From Denitromonas iodatirespirans (lineage in GTDB: Bacteria > Pseudomonadota > Gammaproteobacteria > Burkholderiales > Rhodocyclaceae), in NCBI RefSeq assembly GCF_018524365.1, contig NZ_JAEKFT010000030.1, forward strand, positions 1 through 55,549: a DNA stretch of 55,549 nucleotides, written 5' to 3'. Every line of letters begins with the position of its first letter. Position 1 is the stretch's first letter. Positions 44,155 through 52,915 of the stretch are shown in pieces. The notes below the pieces were generated by a model. That model did not search any database and was not told where the DNA came from. It saw only the letters and a program-made list of their open reading frames with translations. Made by a program: the position numbers and the translations under genes.

Positions 44155-45090
44155 TCAGTCCGGCAGGGCGTGGCCTGAGGCTACGCCCTGCCGAAGCATG
44201 TCCACCATGGCGTGGGCAATGTCGCGGGGCGTCTGCTTGCCTTCGCGATACCAGATGGCGACCCAGTTCATGGCCCCCAGCAAGGTCAGGCGGAGCAGGG
44301 TGGGGTTGGTCTGCCCGGTCAGCGGCAGGGCCTCGATGAGCCGTTTGAAGATCTGCTCGTAGGCTTTCCGGTCTTCGCGGATCCTGTCGAACAGCCGCTG
44401 CTCGCCGATCAGCGCGAGGCCGTGACCGGTCAGGCGTTCCACATAGGGCCCCTCGACCATGCCCGAAACATGCTCCTCGCAGGCCAGGCGCAGGTTGTCC
44501 CAGGGGTCGGTGCCGCCGGCCGCGGCGGCCGTCACGCGGGCCAGGATCCGCCGAAACCCCTCCCGATAGATCGCCAGATACAAGTCTTCCTTGGACGGAA
44601 AGTGGTGATAGACCGAGCCCGGCAGCAGGCCGGCCCGGTGCGCGATGTCGCGAATCGAGGTCCGGTCGTAGCCCTGCTCGGTGAACAGCTCGGCGGCCAC
44701 ATGCAGGACAAGCTCCTGGCGACTCAGCGGCTCGCCCTGGCCGGCATCGGCCGGGGGGGCTGAAGGATCCGCGTCTGCCCTGGGCGCGGTCGCCGACAGG
44801 CGGGCGCTGCGCTTGTTGCGATCGAGCAGGCGCTGCTGCTCCGGGGGCAGGTCGGTCTGGCCGTTGGCGACCAGTGCCTCCAGGCGCTTGACCGCCGTTT
44901 CGAGCCCATGCCGCTGCCAGATGTAGCGCACGCCGGATGGCGAAATCCGCACCCCCTCGCTTCTCAGACGCTCGGCGACCGCCGCCTGGCCCAGCATGGG
45001 CAACTCGCGCGCCAATCGCAGGATGAGCGCTTCGGCATCGGCGTTCGACGAGCTGGCGGGTGAGGCGTTGTGGGGCATGGGCGCGGGCAT
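44155..45090 (-). CDS. TetR-family regulator with an additional N-terminal transposase-type HTH
   Basis: 311 residues, about 100 longer than a usual TetR protein. About 18-75 is a winged-HTH-like segment (PMLGQAAVAERLRSEGVRIS, then PSGVRYIWQRHGLE) of the kind found at the start of IS-type transposases. After a linker (76-120) comes a normal TetR HTH (LYLAIY preceded by TSIRDIAHRAGLLPGSVYHH) and ligand domain. The same arrangement occurs in some regulators of aromatic catabolism. It is divergent from the ABC transporter/CoA-ligase operon, with a palindrome and overlapping promoters in between, so it very likely controls that operon, perhaps with an acyl-CoA as inducer. ATG at 45090. Confidence 0.87.
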   Translation of the reverse strand: MPAPMPHNASPASSSNADAEALILRLARELPMLGQAAVAERLRSEGVRISPSGVRYIWQRHGLETAVKRLEALVANGQTDLPPEQQRLLDRNKRSARLSATAPRADADPSAPPADAGQGEPLSRQELVLHVAAELFTEQGYDRTSIRDIAHRAGLLPGSVYHHFPSKEDLYLAIYREGFRRILARVTAAAAGGTDPWDNLRLACEEHVSGMVEGPYVERLTGHGLALIGEQRLFDRIREDRKAYEQIFKRLIEALPLTGQTNPTLLRLTLLGAMNWVAIWYREGKQTPRDIAHAMVDMLRQGVASGHALPD

Positions 45091-45157
45091 GTGTGTAGGG
45101 GAAACGGATAGCGAATGATAGCTGCATCACGGCGGGCTGGCATGCGCATCACGATAA

Positions 45158-45186
45158 AATAAACTTTTTGTCCAAATGTTTGACAA
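45158..45186 (-). promoter_or_regulatory. Promoter of the TetR-type regulator gene
   Basis: On the minus strand TTGTCA (plus 45181-45186) is followed after 17 bp by TTTATT (plus 45158-45163). It lies back to back with, and overlaps, the rightward promoter and the palindrome. Confidence 0.5.
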
Positions 45187-45194
45187 GGTAGTTT
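45161..45194. promoter_or_regulatory. Candidate operator for the TetR-type regulator
   Basis: Interrupted dyad: AAACT (45161-45165) and TTGTC (45168-45172) are mirrored by GACAA (45182-45186) and AGTTT (45190-45194), centred at about 45177. It overlaps the -35 box of the rightward promoter, as expected for a repressor site. Confidence 0.6.
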
Positions 45195-45208
45195 GCCGGG
45201 CGTAATGT
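45180..45208 (+). promoter_or_regulatory. Sigma70 promoter of the ABC transporter/CoA-ligase operon
   Basis: A perfect -35 TTGACA (45180-45185), a 17-bp spacer and -10 TAATGT (45203-45208). The livH start at 45318 is about 100 nt after the expected transcription start, giving a moderately long leader. Confidence 0.75.
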
Positions 45209-45317
45209 GGGCCCGTCGCCGTTCGCGGAACGGGGCATGAAACCCAGAGCGGCACAAGCCGCCGACCCGGTGTGACCCACACGAGCCTTCGGCCCCCGAA
45301 GGAGAGAGACAAGAGCG

Positions 45318-46355
45318 ATGGATCTGCAGATTGCACTTCTGATCGGGCAAGACGGCGTGACCTCCGGCGCCATCTACGCACTGCTGGCGCTGGCCCTGGT
45401 GCTGGTGTTCGCGGTGACCCGCGCGATCTACATCCCGCAGGGGGAATATGTCGCCTATGGCGCGCTGACCCTCGCCACGCTGCAGTCGGGCGCCTTGCCG
45501 GCCACGCTGTGGCTGCTGATGGGGGCCGGCCTGGCGGTGACCGTCATCGACGGGGTCGCCGCGATCCGCAAGCGCGACGGGCGCGCCTGGGGGGCGACAC
45601 TGGGCTGGAACGTCGCTTACCCGGCGGTGCTGGTGCTGACGCTGTCGGCTCTCTCGCCGGCGCAGCTGCCGATGGCGTTGCAGATTCTGCTGACGCTGGC
45701 GATCGTGGTGCCGATCGGGCCGATGATCTACCGGCTGGCCTACCAGCCGGTCGCCGAAGCCTCGGTGCTGGTCCTGCTGATCGTCTCGGTGGCGGTACAC
45801 GTGGTCCTGGTGGGGCTGGGGCTGCTGTTCTTCGGTGCCGAGGGCAGCCGGACGGCGCCGCTGTGGGACGCCAGCTTCGCCGTCGGATGGATGACGGTGA
45901 GCGGGCAGCAGATCTGCGTGCTGGCCGCCTCCGCCGCGCTGATCGTCGGGCTCTACCTGTTCTTCGAGAAAACCCTCTACGGCAAGGCCTTGCGTGCGAC
46001 CGCGATCAACCGGAACGGCGCCCGGCTGATGGGCTTCTCGCCGGTGTTCGCCGGTCGGCTCACCTTCTTGCTGGCCGCCTTCATCGGGACCTTGTCGGGG
46101 GTGTTGATCGCCCCGGTGACCACCGTCTATTACGACACCGGCTTCCTGATCGGGCTCAAGGGCTTCGTCGCCGCCATCGTCGGCGGGCTGGCCTCCTACC
46201 CGCTGGCCGCCGCCGGTGCGCTGATCGTCGGTCTGCTCGAATCCTTCGCCAGCTTCTGGGCCAGTGCCTACAAGGAGGCCATCGTGTTCACCCTGATCAT
46301 CCCGGTGCTGATGTGGCGTTCGCTGCACAGCCACGGCATCGACGAGGAGGCGTGA
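45318..46355 (+). CDS. Liv-type ABC transporter permease (LivH-like)
   Basis: 345 residues, hydrophobic throughout with 8 or more membrane helices. GAIYALLALALVLVFAVTRA and the C-terminal GTLSGVLIAPVTTVYYDTGF and GLKGFVAAIVGGLASYPLAA are the permease signatures of the HAAT (branched-chain amino acid) family. Members of this subfamily also import aromatic acids, which fits the neighbours. ATG at 45318 follows GGAGAGAG. It is the first gene of the operon and is followed 2 bp later by the permease-ATPase fusion. Confidence 0.88.
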   Translation: MDLQIALLIGQDGVTSGAIYALLALALVLVFAVTRAIYIPQGEYVAYGALTLATLQSGALPATLWLLMGAGLAVTVIDGVAAIRKRDGRAWGATLGWNVAYPAVLVLTLSALSPAQLPMALQILLTLAIVVPIGPMIYRLAYQPVAEASVLVLLIVSVAVHVVLVGLGLLFFGAEGSRTAPLWDASFAVGWMTVSGQQICVLAASAALIVGLYLFFEKTLYGKALRATAINRNGARLMGFSPVFAGRLTFLLAAFIGTLSGVLIAPVTTVYYDTGFLIGLKGFVAAIVGGLASYPLAAAGALIVGLLESFASFWASAYKEAIVFTLIIPVLMWRSLHSHGIDEEA

Positions 46356-46357
46356 GC

Positions 46358-48217
46358 ATGTCCGGTACCGCGACCCGAGCCATGCGTCTGCTTGCCGGCA
46401 TGTCCGGCCGATCCATCGCCGCCGTCAAGACGCCCTCGCGCGGGGTGCTCGCCGGCCTCGTCCTGGTGGGGATGGCGCCGCAGTTCCTGCCCGAGTTCTA
46501 CGTGACCTTGTTGAACTACATCGGTCTCTACGCCATGGTCGCACTCGGCCTGGTGCTGCTGACCGGCGTGGGGGGCTTGACCAGTTTCGGCCAGGCCGCC
46601 TTCGTCGGCCTGGGCGCCTACACCACCGCCGCGCTGACCGCCACCGCCGACTTGCCGGGGTGGCTGGCCTGGGCCGGCGGCTCCGCGTGGCTGGCCTTGC
46701 TGATCGGGCTTGCCCTGACAGCGCTGGTGGCCGTGGTGCTCGGCTCGATGACGCTGCGCCTGTCGGGCCACTATCTGCCCTTGGGCACCATCGCCTGGGG
46801 CATCTCCCTGTATTTCCTCTTCGGCACGATGGACTTCCTGGGCGGGCATACCGGGCTGAGCGGCATCCCGCCGATCGAAGTCTTCGGTGTGCCGCTCGAC
46901 GAAGGGCGCGAGATCTACTACCTGATCTGGGCCTTTCTGCTGCTGGCCATGCTGACCACCCGCAACCTGCTCGATTCCCGCGAGGGCAGGGCGATCCGGG
47001 CGCTCAAGGGGGGCATGGTGATGGCCGAGTCGATGGGGGTGGATACCTCGCGCTCGCGCATGATCATCTTCGTCGTCGCCGCCTTGCACGCGGCCGCCTC
47101 GGGCTGGCTCTATGCGCACATGCAGCGCTTCGTCAATCCGACGCCGTTCGGCTTGTCCACCGGCATCGAATATCTGTTCATGGCGGTGGTCGGCGGTGCC
47201 GGCAGCGTGTGGGGCGCGCTCATCGGTGCCGGCGTGATCACGATCATGAAGCAGTGGTTGCAGGACGTGCTGCCGGCGCTGTTCGGCGCCTCGGGCAACT
47301 TCGAGGCGATCGTCTTCGGCGTCATGATGGTGCTCATCCTGCATCGCGCCCGCGACGGCCTGTGGGCGCTGATCGCCCGTTGCCTGCCGGCATCGCGGGC
47401 CACGGTGGCTCTCGATCCGTCCGCCGCGCCGCTGCCGCACCGCACGCAGCCGAGCCGGGGCGAGGTCATCCTCGAGGCGCGCGAGGTGACGCGCCGCTTC
47501 GGTGGGCTGGTGGCCAACGACCGCATGAGCCTGCAGGTGCGCGCCGGGGAGATCCTGGCGCTGATCGGGCCCAACGGCGCGGGCAAGAGCACCATGTTCA
47601 ACCAGCTCTCCGGCGTCGATACGCCCAGCGCGGGCGATGTGCTGTTCCGCGGCCGCTCGATCGCCGGTCTTGCCGCGCGGGACATCGCCCGCCTGGGCAT
47701 GAGCCGTACCTTCCAGCATGTGCGCCTGCTGCCGGGGATGAGCGTGGTCGAGAACGTCGCGCTCGGCGCCCACCGGCGCGGATCGTGCGGCGTGCTGCCT
47801 GCGGCCTGGCGTCTGGACCGGGACGAGGAGGCACGGCTGCTGGCCGAGGCGGCGCGGCAGCTCGAACGGGTCGGGCTCGCCGAGCAGATGCATGAAGAGG
47901 CCGGCAGCCTCGCGCTGGGCCAGCAGCGCATCCTGGAGATCGCCCGCGCGCTGGCCGCCGATCCCTGCGTGCTGTTGCTCGACGAGCCGGCGGCGGGCTT
48001 GCGCTTGCTGGAAAAGCAGGCGCTCGGCCAGCTGTTGCGCAAGTTGCGCGCCGAAGGCATGGCCATCCTGCTGGTCGAGCATGACATGGACTTCGTCATG
48101 GGCTTGGTGGACCGGGTGGTGGTGATGGAATTCGGCCAAAAGATCGCCGAAGGTCTGCCCGACGAGGTGCAGCGCGATCCGGCGGTGCTCGCCGCCTATC
48201 TGGGAGACGTGCAATGA
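46358..48217 (+). CDS. LivM-LivG fusion: ABC permease plus ATPase
   Basis: 619 residues. About 1-345 is a LivM permease (GLYAMVALGLVLLTGVGGLT; AVVGGAGSVWGALIGAGVIT). About 370-619 is a LivG ATPase with Walker A LIGPNGAGKSTMF, signature SLALGQQRILEIARALA (the usual LSGGQQ is LALGQQ), Walker B CVLLLDEPAAGLR and the switch His in LLVEHDMDFV. ATG at 46358 is used; GTG at 46352, overlapping the livH stop as GTGA, is possible. Fusion of the two genes is common in this family. It overlaps the livF-like gene by ATGA. Confidence 0.9.
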   Translation: MSGTATRAMRLLAGMSGRSIAAVKTPSRGVLAGLVLVGMAPQFLPEFYVTLLNYIGLYAMVALGLVLLTGVGGLTSFGQAAFVGLGAYTTAALTATADLPGWLAWAGGSAWLALLIGLALTALVAVVLGSMTLRLSGHYLPLGTIAWGISLYFLFGTMDFLGGHTGLSGIPPIEVFGVPLDEGREIYYLIWAFLLLAMLTTRNLLDSREGRAIRALKGGMVMAESMGVDTSRSRMIIFVVAALHAAASGWLYAHMQRFVNPTPFGLSTGIEYLFMAVVGGAGSVWGALIGAGVITIMKQWLQDVLPALFGASGNFEAIVFGVMMVLILHRARDGLWALIARCLPASRATVALDPSAAPLPHRTQPSRGEVILEAREVTRRFGGLVANDRMSLQVRAGEILALIGPNGAGKSTMFNQLSGVDTPSAGDVLFRGRSIAGLAARDIARLGMSRTFQHVRLLPGMSVVENVALGAHRRGSCGVLPAAWRLDRDEEARLLAEAARQLERVGLAEQMHEEAGSLALGQQRILEIARALAADPCVLLLDEPAAGLRLLEKQALGQLLRKLRAEGMAILLVEHDMDFVMGLVDRVVVMEFGQKIAEGLPDEVQRDPAVLAAYLGDVQ

Positions 48218-48972
48218 ACCCGCTCAACCCGCCGGTGCTCGAGGTCCGCAACCTGAGTGTCGCCTATGGCAAGGTCGAAGCGCTCACCCGGGCGAACCTG
48301 CGCGTGGGCGAGGGCCAGATCGTGACCGTGATCGGGCCCAACGGCGCCGGCAAGAGCACGATGCTCTCCGCCATCATCGGCCTGCTGCGCTCGCACGGGC
48401 AGGTGTGTTTCGACGGGCGGGTCGCGGTGAGCCCGGAGGTGGAGCGCATGGTCGACGGCGGCATGAGCCTGGTGCCCGAAAAACGCGAACTCTTCGGCGA
48501 GATGAGCGTGGAGGACAACCTGTTGCTCGGCGCATTCCACCGCTATCGCAGCGGCGAGCGCAACTACCGCGAGCCCATGGCGCAGGTGTTCGCCCTGTTC
48601 CCGCGCCTGCAGGAGCGCCGCCGCCAGCGCGCCGCTACGCTGTCGGGTGGCGAGCGGCAGATGCTGGCGATCGGCCGGGCGCTGATGGGCAAGCCTCGCC
48701 TGCTCATGCTCGACGAGCCGAGCCTCGGCCTGGCGCCCTTGATCACGCGCGAGATCTTCCGGATCGTGGCCGATCTGCGCAGCACGGGGGTGTCGATCCT
48801 GCTGGTCGAACAGAATGCCCGTGCCGCGCTGGCCGTGGCCGACTACGCTTATGTGCTGGAGACCGGATCGGTGGTCATGGAGGGACCGGCGGCGCGTTTG
48901 CGCCACGATCCGAGAGTGCTCGACACCTATCTCGGGCTGGGCGGCAAGCATCAGGACATGCTGGCCAGCTGA
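48214..48972 (+). CDS. Liv-type ABC transporter ATPase (LivF-like)
   Basis: 252 residues. Walker A VIGPNGAGKSTML, Q-loop, signature TLSGGERQMLAIGRALMGKP, Walker B LLMLDEPSLGLAP and switch His replaced by Gln in LLVEQNARAALA, as is normal in LivF. It pairs with the LivG half of the preceding fusion to energise uptake. ATG overlap with the upstream gene stop at 48214-48217. Confidence 0.92.
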   Translation: MNPLNPPVLEVRNLSVAYGKVEALTRANLRVGEGQIVTVIGPNGAGKSTMLSAIIGLLRSHGQVCFDGRVAVSPEVERMVDGGMSLVPEKRELFGEMSVEDNLLLGAFHRYRSGERNYREPMAQVFALFPRLQERRRQRAATLSGGERQMLAIGRALMGKPRLLMLDEPSLGLAPLITREIFRIVADLRSTGVSILLVEQNARAALAVADYAYVLETGSVVMEGPAARLRHDPRVLDTYLGLGGKHQDMLAS

Positions 48973-49077
48973 GGATCAAGAACAAGGACAGAAGGGCTTC
49001 GCGCCCTCGCCATCGTGACCGCCGGCGGGACGGATGTGCCGACCGGTGACCCAAGCAGGAAGAGTGAAGGAGACAAA

Positions 49078-50220
49078 ATGAAGACCAGAAAGCTTTCCGT
49101 ACTGTGTGTCGCCGCCGGCCTGATGTTCGCCCAGGCCGCTTCGGCCGACGTGAATGTCGGCATTTCGGTGTCGTCCACCGGGCCCGGTGCGGCGCTCGGC
49201 ATTCCCGAGAAGAACACGTTTGCGCTGCTCCCGACCGAGGTGGGCGGCGAGAAGATCAACTACATCGTGCTGGACGATGCCACCGATCCGTCGGTGGCGA
49301 CCAAGAATGCCCGCAAGCTGGTCTCGGAGCACCAGGTCGACCTGCTGATCGGCTCGTCGGTGACGCCCTCGTCGCTGGCCATTGCCGAAATCGCGGTGGA
49401 AAGCCACACCCCGCAGATCACCCTGGCACCGGTCAATCTGCCGCCCGAGAAGAACACCTGGGTGTTCCGCGCGCCGCAGCAGAACAAGATCATGGCCACC
49501 GCCCTGGTGGCCCACATGAAAGCCGCCGGCGTCCGCACCCTGGGCTTCATCGGCTACTCGGATGCCTATGGCGAGGACTGGCTGACCACGATCGAGCCCC
49601 TGCTGAGCAAGGAGGGGATCAAGATGACGGCGGTCGAGCGTTTCAACCGCACCGATACCTCGGTGGGCGGCCAGACGCTCAAGCTCATCGCCGCGCGCCC
49701 CGACGCCGTGCTGGTCGTGGCTTCGGGCAGCCCGGCAGCCCTGCCGCAGACCACGCTGAAGGAGCGCGGTTTCAAGGGGCAGATCTACCAGACCCATGCG
49801 GCGGCCAACCCCGCCTTCCTGAAGGTGGCGGGCAAGGCCGCCGAGGGCACGATCATGCCGATCGGGCCGGTCGTGGTGGTGGACCAGATTCCTGATGCGC
49901 ATCCGTCCAAGGCAAGCGGTCTGGCGTTCGTGAAGGCCTACGAGGCGAAGTACGGAGCGCGCAGCTTCTCGTCCTTTGCCGGGCATGCCCATGACGCCTT
50001 CAAACTGCTGGAGGCGGCCATGCCGGTGGCGCTCAAGTCGGCCCGCCCGGGCACGGCCGAATTCCGCCAGGCCCTGCGCGATGCGATCGAGGCGAGCCGC
50101 GAGGTGGTGGGCGTGCACGGGGTGTTCACGATGACGCCCGAGGATCACTTCGGCATGGACGAGCGTGGTCGCGTGCTGATCGAGGTGCAGGCCGGCGGCT
50201 ACAAGCTGTTGCCGATGTGA
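49078..50220 (+). CDS. Periplasmic substrate-binding protein of the Liv-type importer
   Basis: 380 residues. Sec signal peptide MKTRKLSVLCVAAGLMFAQA with cleavage near ASA-DVN, then a type I periplasmic binding fold (VNVGISVSSTGPGAALGIPE; NYIVLDDATDPSVATKNARK; TLGFIGYSDAYGEDW). Proteins of this branch bind aromatic acids in several betaproteobacterial catabolic operons, and position just before the CoA-ligase gene points the same way. ATG at 49078 follows AAGGAGA. The 105 bp before it is the largest gap in the transporter block. Confidence 0.9.
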   Translation: MKTRKLSVLCVAAGLMFAQAASADVNVGISVSSTGPGAALGIPEKNTFALLPTEVGGEKINYIVLDDATDPSVATKNARKLVSEHQVDLLIGSSVTPSSLAIAEIAVESHTPQITLAPVNLPPEKNTWVFRAPQQNKIMATALVAHMKAAGVRTLGFIGYSDAYGEDWLTTIEPLLSKEGIKMTAVERFNRTDTSVGGQTLKLIAARPDAVLVVASGSPAALPQTTLKERGFKGQIYQTHAAANPAFLKVAGKAAEGTIMPIGPVVVVDQIPDAHPSKASGLAFVKAYEAKYGARSFSSFAGHAHDAFKLLEAAMPVALKSARPGTAEFRQALRDAIEASREVVGVHGVFTMTPEDHFGMDERGRVLIEVQAGGYKLLPM

Positions 50221-50236
50221 GCGGCGGGAGGCTGGC

Positions 50237-52126
50237 ATGAATACCGAAATACGGGATCAGCCCCCGTCCCAGGCGGGCGAACGGATGTTTGTCGAACCGG
50301 TGGTGATGATCGAGGCCCGTTCGGACGGCACCCGCGTCCTGCGCTCGGGCATCCCCCTGCCCGACAACTACGGCCGCTGCGTGGGCGAGTGGCTCGAACA
50401 CTGGGCGCGCGAAGCGCCGGAGCGCGTGTTTCTCGCCGAGCGCGGTGGCGATGGCCGGTGGGTCGAGCTGCGCTACGGCGAAGCGCGCCGCCGCGTGGTG
50501 GCCATCGCCACCTGGCTGCTCGACCAGCAGCTGTCGCCCGAGCGGCCGGTGGTGATCCTGTCGGACAACGGCATCGAGCATGCGCTGTTGATGCTGGCGG
50601 CGATGCATGTGGGCGTGCCGTCCTGTGCGATCTCGACCGGCAATTCGCTGATGTCGAAAGACTTCGGCAAGCTCAAGGCCAACATCGAACTGCTCAGACC
50701 CGGCGTGATCTACGCCGACGGCATCGAGCGCTTCCGTCCGGCCATCGACGCCGTGGCTCAGTTGCACAACGGGGTCGTGATCGCCGGCGGGCAGAGCGCC
50801 GATGTCGGCAGCGCGACGCCCTTCGTGGCGATCGAACAGCACAGCGACGAGCCGCGCGTGATGTCGGCCTTCAACCGCGTCACCCTCGAGACCATCGGCA
50901 AGTTCCTGTTTACCTCGGGCTCGGTCGGCGTTCCGAAGGCGGTCATCAACACCCAGCGCATGATGGTCTCCAACCAAGAGGCCAAGGCGCTGATGTGGCC
51001 TTTCCTGCGGAGCATGCCGCCGGTGCTGGTGGACTGGCTGCCGTGGAGCCACACCTTCGGTGCCAACCACAACCTGAACATGGTGCTGCGCTGGGGCGGC
51101 ACGCTCTACATCGACGACGGCAAGCCGGTACCGGCGCTGCTGCCGAAGACCGTGCGCAATCTCAAGGAGATTTCGCCCACCGTCTATTTCAACGTGCCGC
51201 GCGCCTTCGACATGCTGGTGCCGCTGCTGCGCGAGGATGCGGATTTTCGCGAGCGCTTCTTCCGCAAGCTGAAGTTCGTGTTCTACGCCGGCGCGGCCTT
51301 GCCCCACCATCTGTGGACCGCCCTCGAAGATCTGTCGGTGCAGGCCACCGGCGAAAAGATCCTGATGGTCTCCGCCTGGGGAGCCACCGAAACCGCGCCC
51401 ACCGCCTCCGACTGCCACTTCCGCGCCAGCCGGCCCGGGGTGATCGGCCTGCCGGTGCCCGGCACCGCGCTCAAGCTGGTGCCCACCGCCGACAAGATGG
51501 AGGTGCGGGTCAAGGGGCCGAACGTGTTCCCCGGCTACTGGAAGCAGCCCGACGTCACCGCCAAGGCCTTCGACGACGAGGGCTACTACCTCACCGGCGA
51601 TGCGGTCGAGTTCGTCGACCCCTCGCATCCGACGCTGGGGCTGGTGTTCGACGGGCGCGTGGGCGAGGACTTCAAACTGCTCACCGGCACCTGGGTGCAT
51701 GTCGGGTCCTTGCGGGTCTCCGCCATCGACTGCATGAAACCGGTGGCCCAGGACATCGTCGTCACCGGGCATGACCGCGACGAGATCGGCTTCCTGATTT
51801 TCCCCAATATCCCAGAGTGCCGGACGCTGTGCCCGGGCTTGCCGCCCGACGCGCCGGTGGAGGACGTGCTCTCCAACCCGGCCGTGGTGAACCAGGTGCG
51901 CGCCGGCCTGCAGGCCCTCAAACAGCGCGGCGGCGGCTCCTCCACCTACGCCACCCGCGCCCTGCTGATGGCCGAGGCGCCCTCGGTCGAGCACGGCGAG
52001 ATCACCGACAAGGGCTACATCAACCAACGGCTGGTGCTGTCGCGCCGCACCGATCTGCTTGCCTATCTGTATGGCGATCTGCCCGACAAGGGCGTGATCA
52101 CCGTCCATAGCGCCACCGACCGTTAG
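50237..52126 (+). CDS. Feruloyl-CoA-synthetase-like acyl-CoA ligase (hydroxycinnamate activation)
   Basis: 629 residues, ANL superfamily. The AMP-binding loop is LFTSGSVGVPKAVINTQ, followed by LVDWLPWSHTFGANHNLNMV, the adenylate motif VSAWGATETAPTASDCHF and VFDGRVGEDFKLLTGTWVHV near the C-terminus. Length and these motifs match feruloyl/4-coumaroyl-CoA synthetases, which use ATP and CoA. The following hydratase, thiolase and SDR genes support a phenylpropenoic or phenylpropanoic acid substrate. The exact ring substitution is not predictable. Confidence 0.87.
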   Translation: MNTEIRDQPPSQAGERMFVEPVVMIEARSDGTRVLRSGIPLPDNYGRCVGEWLEHWAREAPERVFLAERGGDGRWVELRYGEARRRVVAIATWLLDQQLSPERPVVILSDNGIEHALLMLAAMHVGVPSCAISTGNSLMSKDFGKLKANIELLRPGVIYADGIERFRPAIDAVAQLHNGVVIAGGQSADVGSATPFVAIEQHSDEPRVMSAFNRVTLETIGKFLFTSGSVGVPKAVINTQRMMVSNQEAKALMWPFLRSMPPVLVDWLPWSHTFGANHNLNMVLRWGGTLYIDDGKPVPALLPKTVRNLKEISPTVYFNVPRAFDMLVPLLREDADFRERFFRKLKFVFYAGAALPHHLWTALEDLSVQATGEKILMVSAWGATETAPTASDCHFRASRPGVIGLPVPGTALKLVPTADKMEVRVKGPNVFPGYWKQPDVTAKAFDDEGYYLTGDAVEFVDPSHPTLGLVFDGRVGEDFKLLTGTWVHVGSLRVSAIDCMKPVAQDIVVTGHDRDEIGFLIFPNIPECRTLCPGLPPDAPVEDVLSNPAVVNQVRAGLQALKQRGGGSSTYATRALLMAEAPSVEHGEITDKGYINQRLVLSRRTDLLAYLYGDLPDKGVITVHSATDR

Positions 52127-52144
52127 CCAGCGAAAGACCCGACG

Positions 52145-52915
52145 ATGACAGAACACCTCGTAACCACGGCCTGGGACGGCCAGATCCAGACCGTCACCCT
52201 GAACCGGCCCGCCAAGCGCAACGCTGTCAGCGACCGCCTGCTGGCGGCCCTCGAGGCGGCGCTGCTGGCCACGCCCGAGGGCACGCGGGCGATCATCCTG
52301 AACGGCGCCGGCGAGCACTTCTGCGCCGGCCTCGACCTGGCCGAACACCAGCACCGCGACCCCTACGGCGTGATGCAGGCCTCGCAGGCCTGGCATCGCA
52401 TCTTCCAGCGCATCCAGTTCGGCGGCATTCCGGTGATCGCCGCCCTGCGCGGGGCGGTGATCGGCGGCGGGCTGGAGCTGGCGGCCGCGGCGCACATCCG
52501 CGTCGCCGAGCCCGACACCCTGTTCCAGCTGCCCGAAGGGCGCCACGGCATCTTCGTCGGCGGCGGCGCCTCGGTGCGTGTGGCGCGGATCATCGGCGCC
52601 GGCAGGCTGTGCGAAATGATGCTCACCGGCCGTGTCATCGCAGCGGAGGAGAGCTTGCGCCTGGGCTTGTCGCACTACCTGGTCGACGCGGGCGGCGCGC
52701 TGGACAAGGCGCACCAGCTCGCCTTGCGGGTGGCCGAAAACGCCCCGCTGGCCAATTGGGCGATGTGCAGCGCGATTGCGCGCATCGAAAACATGGCCAG
52801 CGAGGACGGCCTCTTCGTCGAATCGCTGACCGCTGCGCTCACCCACAGCGGCCCCGACGTGGCCGAGCGGATCGGCGGCTTCCTCAATCGCAAGGGACAA
52901 GGAGCGCAAGCATGA
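52145..52915 (+). CDS. Enoyl-CoA hydratase/isomerase (crotonase family)
   Basis: 256 residues. The first oxyanion-hole segment is HFCAGLDLAEH and the second ALRGAVIGGGLELAAAAHIR; the catalytic-region Glu lies in FQLPEGRHGIFVGGGA. It would hydrate the cinnamoyl-CoA product of the ligase. Because a dehydrogenase and thiolase follow, a plain hydratase for beta-oxidation is more likely than a retro-aldol hydratase/lyase that would release an aldehyde. It overlaps the thiolase gene by ATGA. Confidence 0.87.
   Translation: MTEHLVTTAWDGQIQTVTLNRPAKRNAVSDRLLAALEAALLATPEGTRAIILNGAGEHFCAGLDLAEHQHRDPYGVMQASQAWHRIFQRIQFGGIPVIAALRGAVIGGGLELAAAAHIRVAEPDTLFQLPEGRHGIFVGGGASVRVARIIGAGRLCEMMLTGRVIAAEESLRLGLSHYLVDAGGALDKAHQLALRVAENAPLANWAMCSAIARIENMASEDGLFVESLTAALTHSGPDVAERIGGFLNRKGQGAQA

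Noticed and set aside
46358-48217. Suspected frameshift or assembly error joining livM and livG
   Set aside because: Permease and ATPase halves are complete and joined by a plausible linker; such fusions are common in Liv-type transporters.
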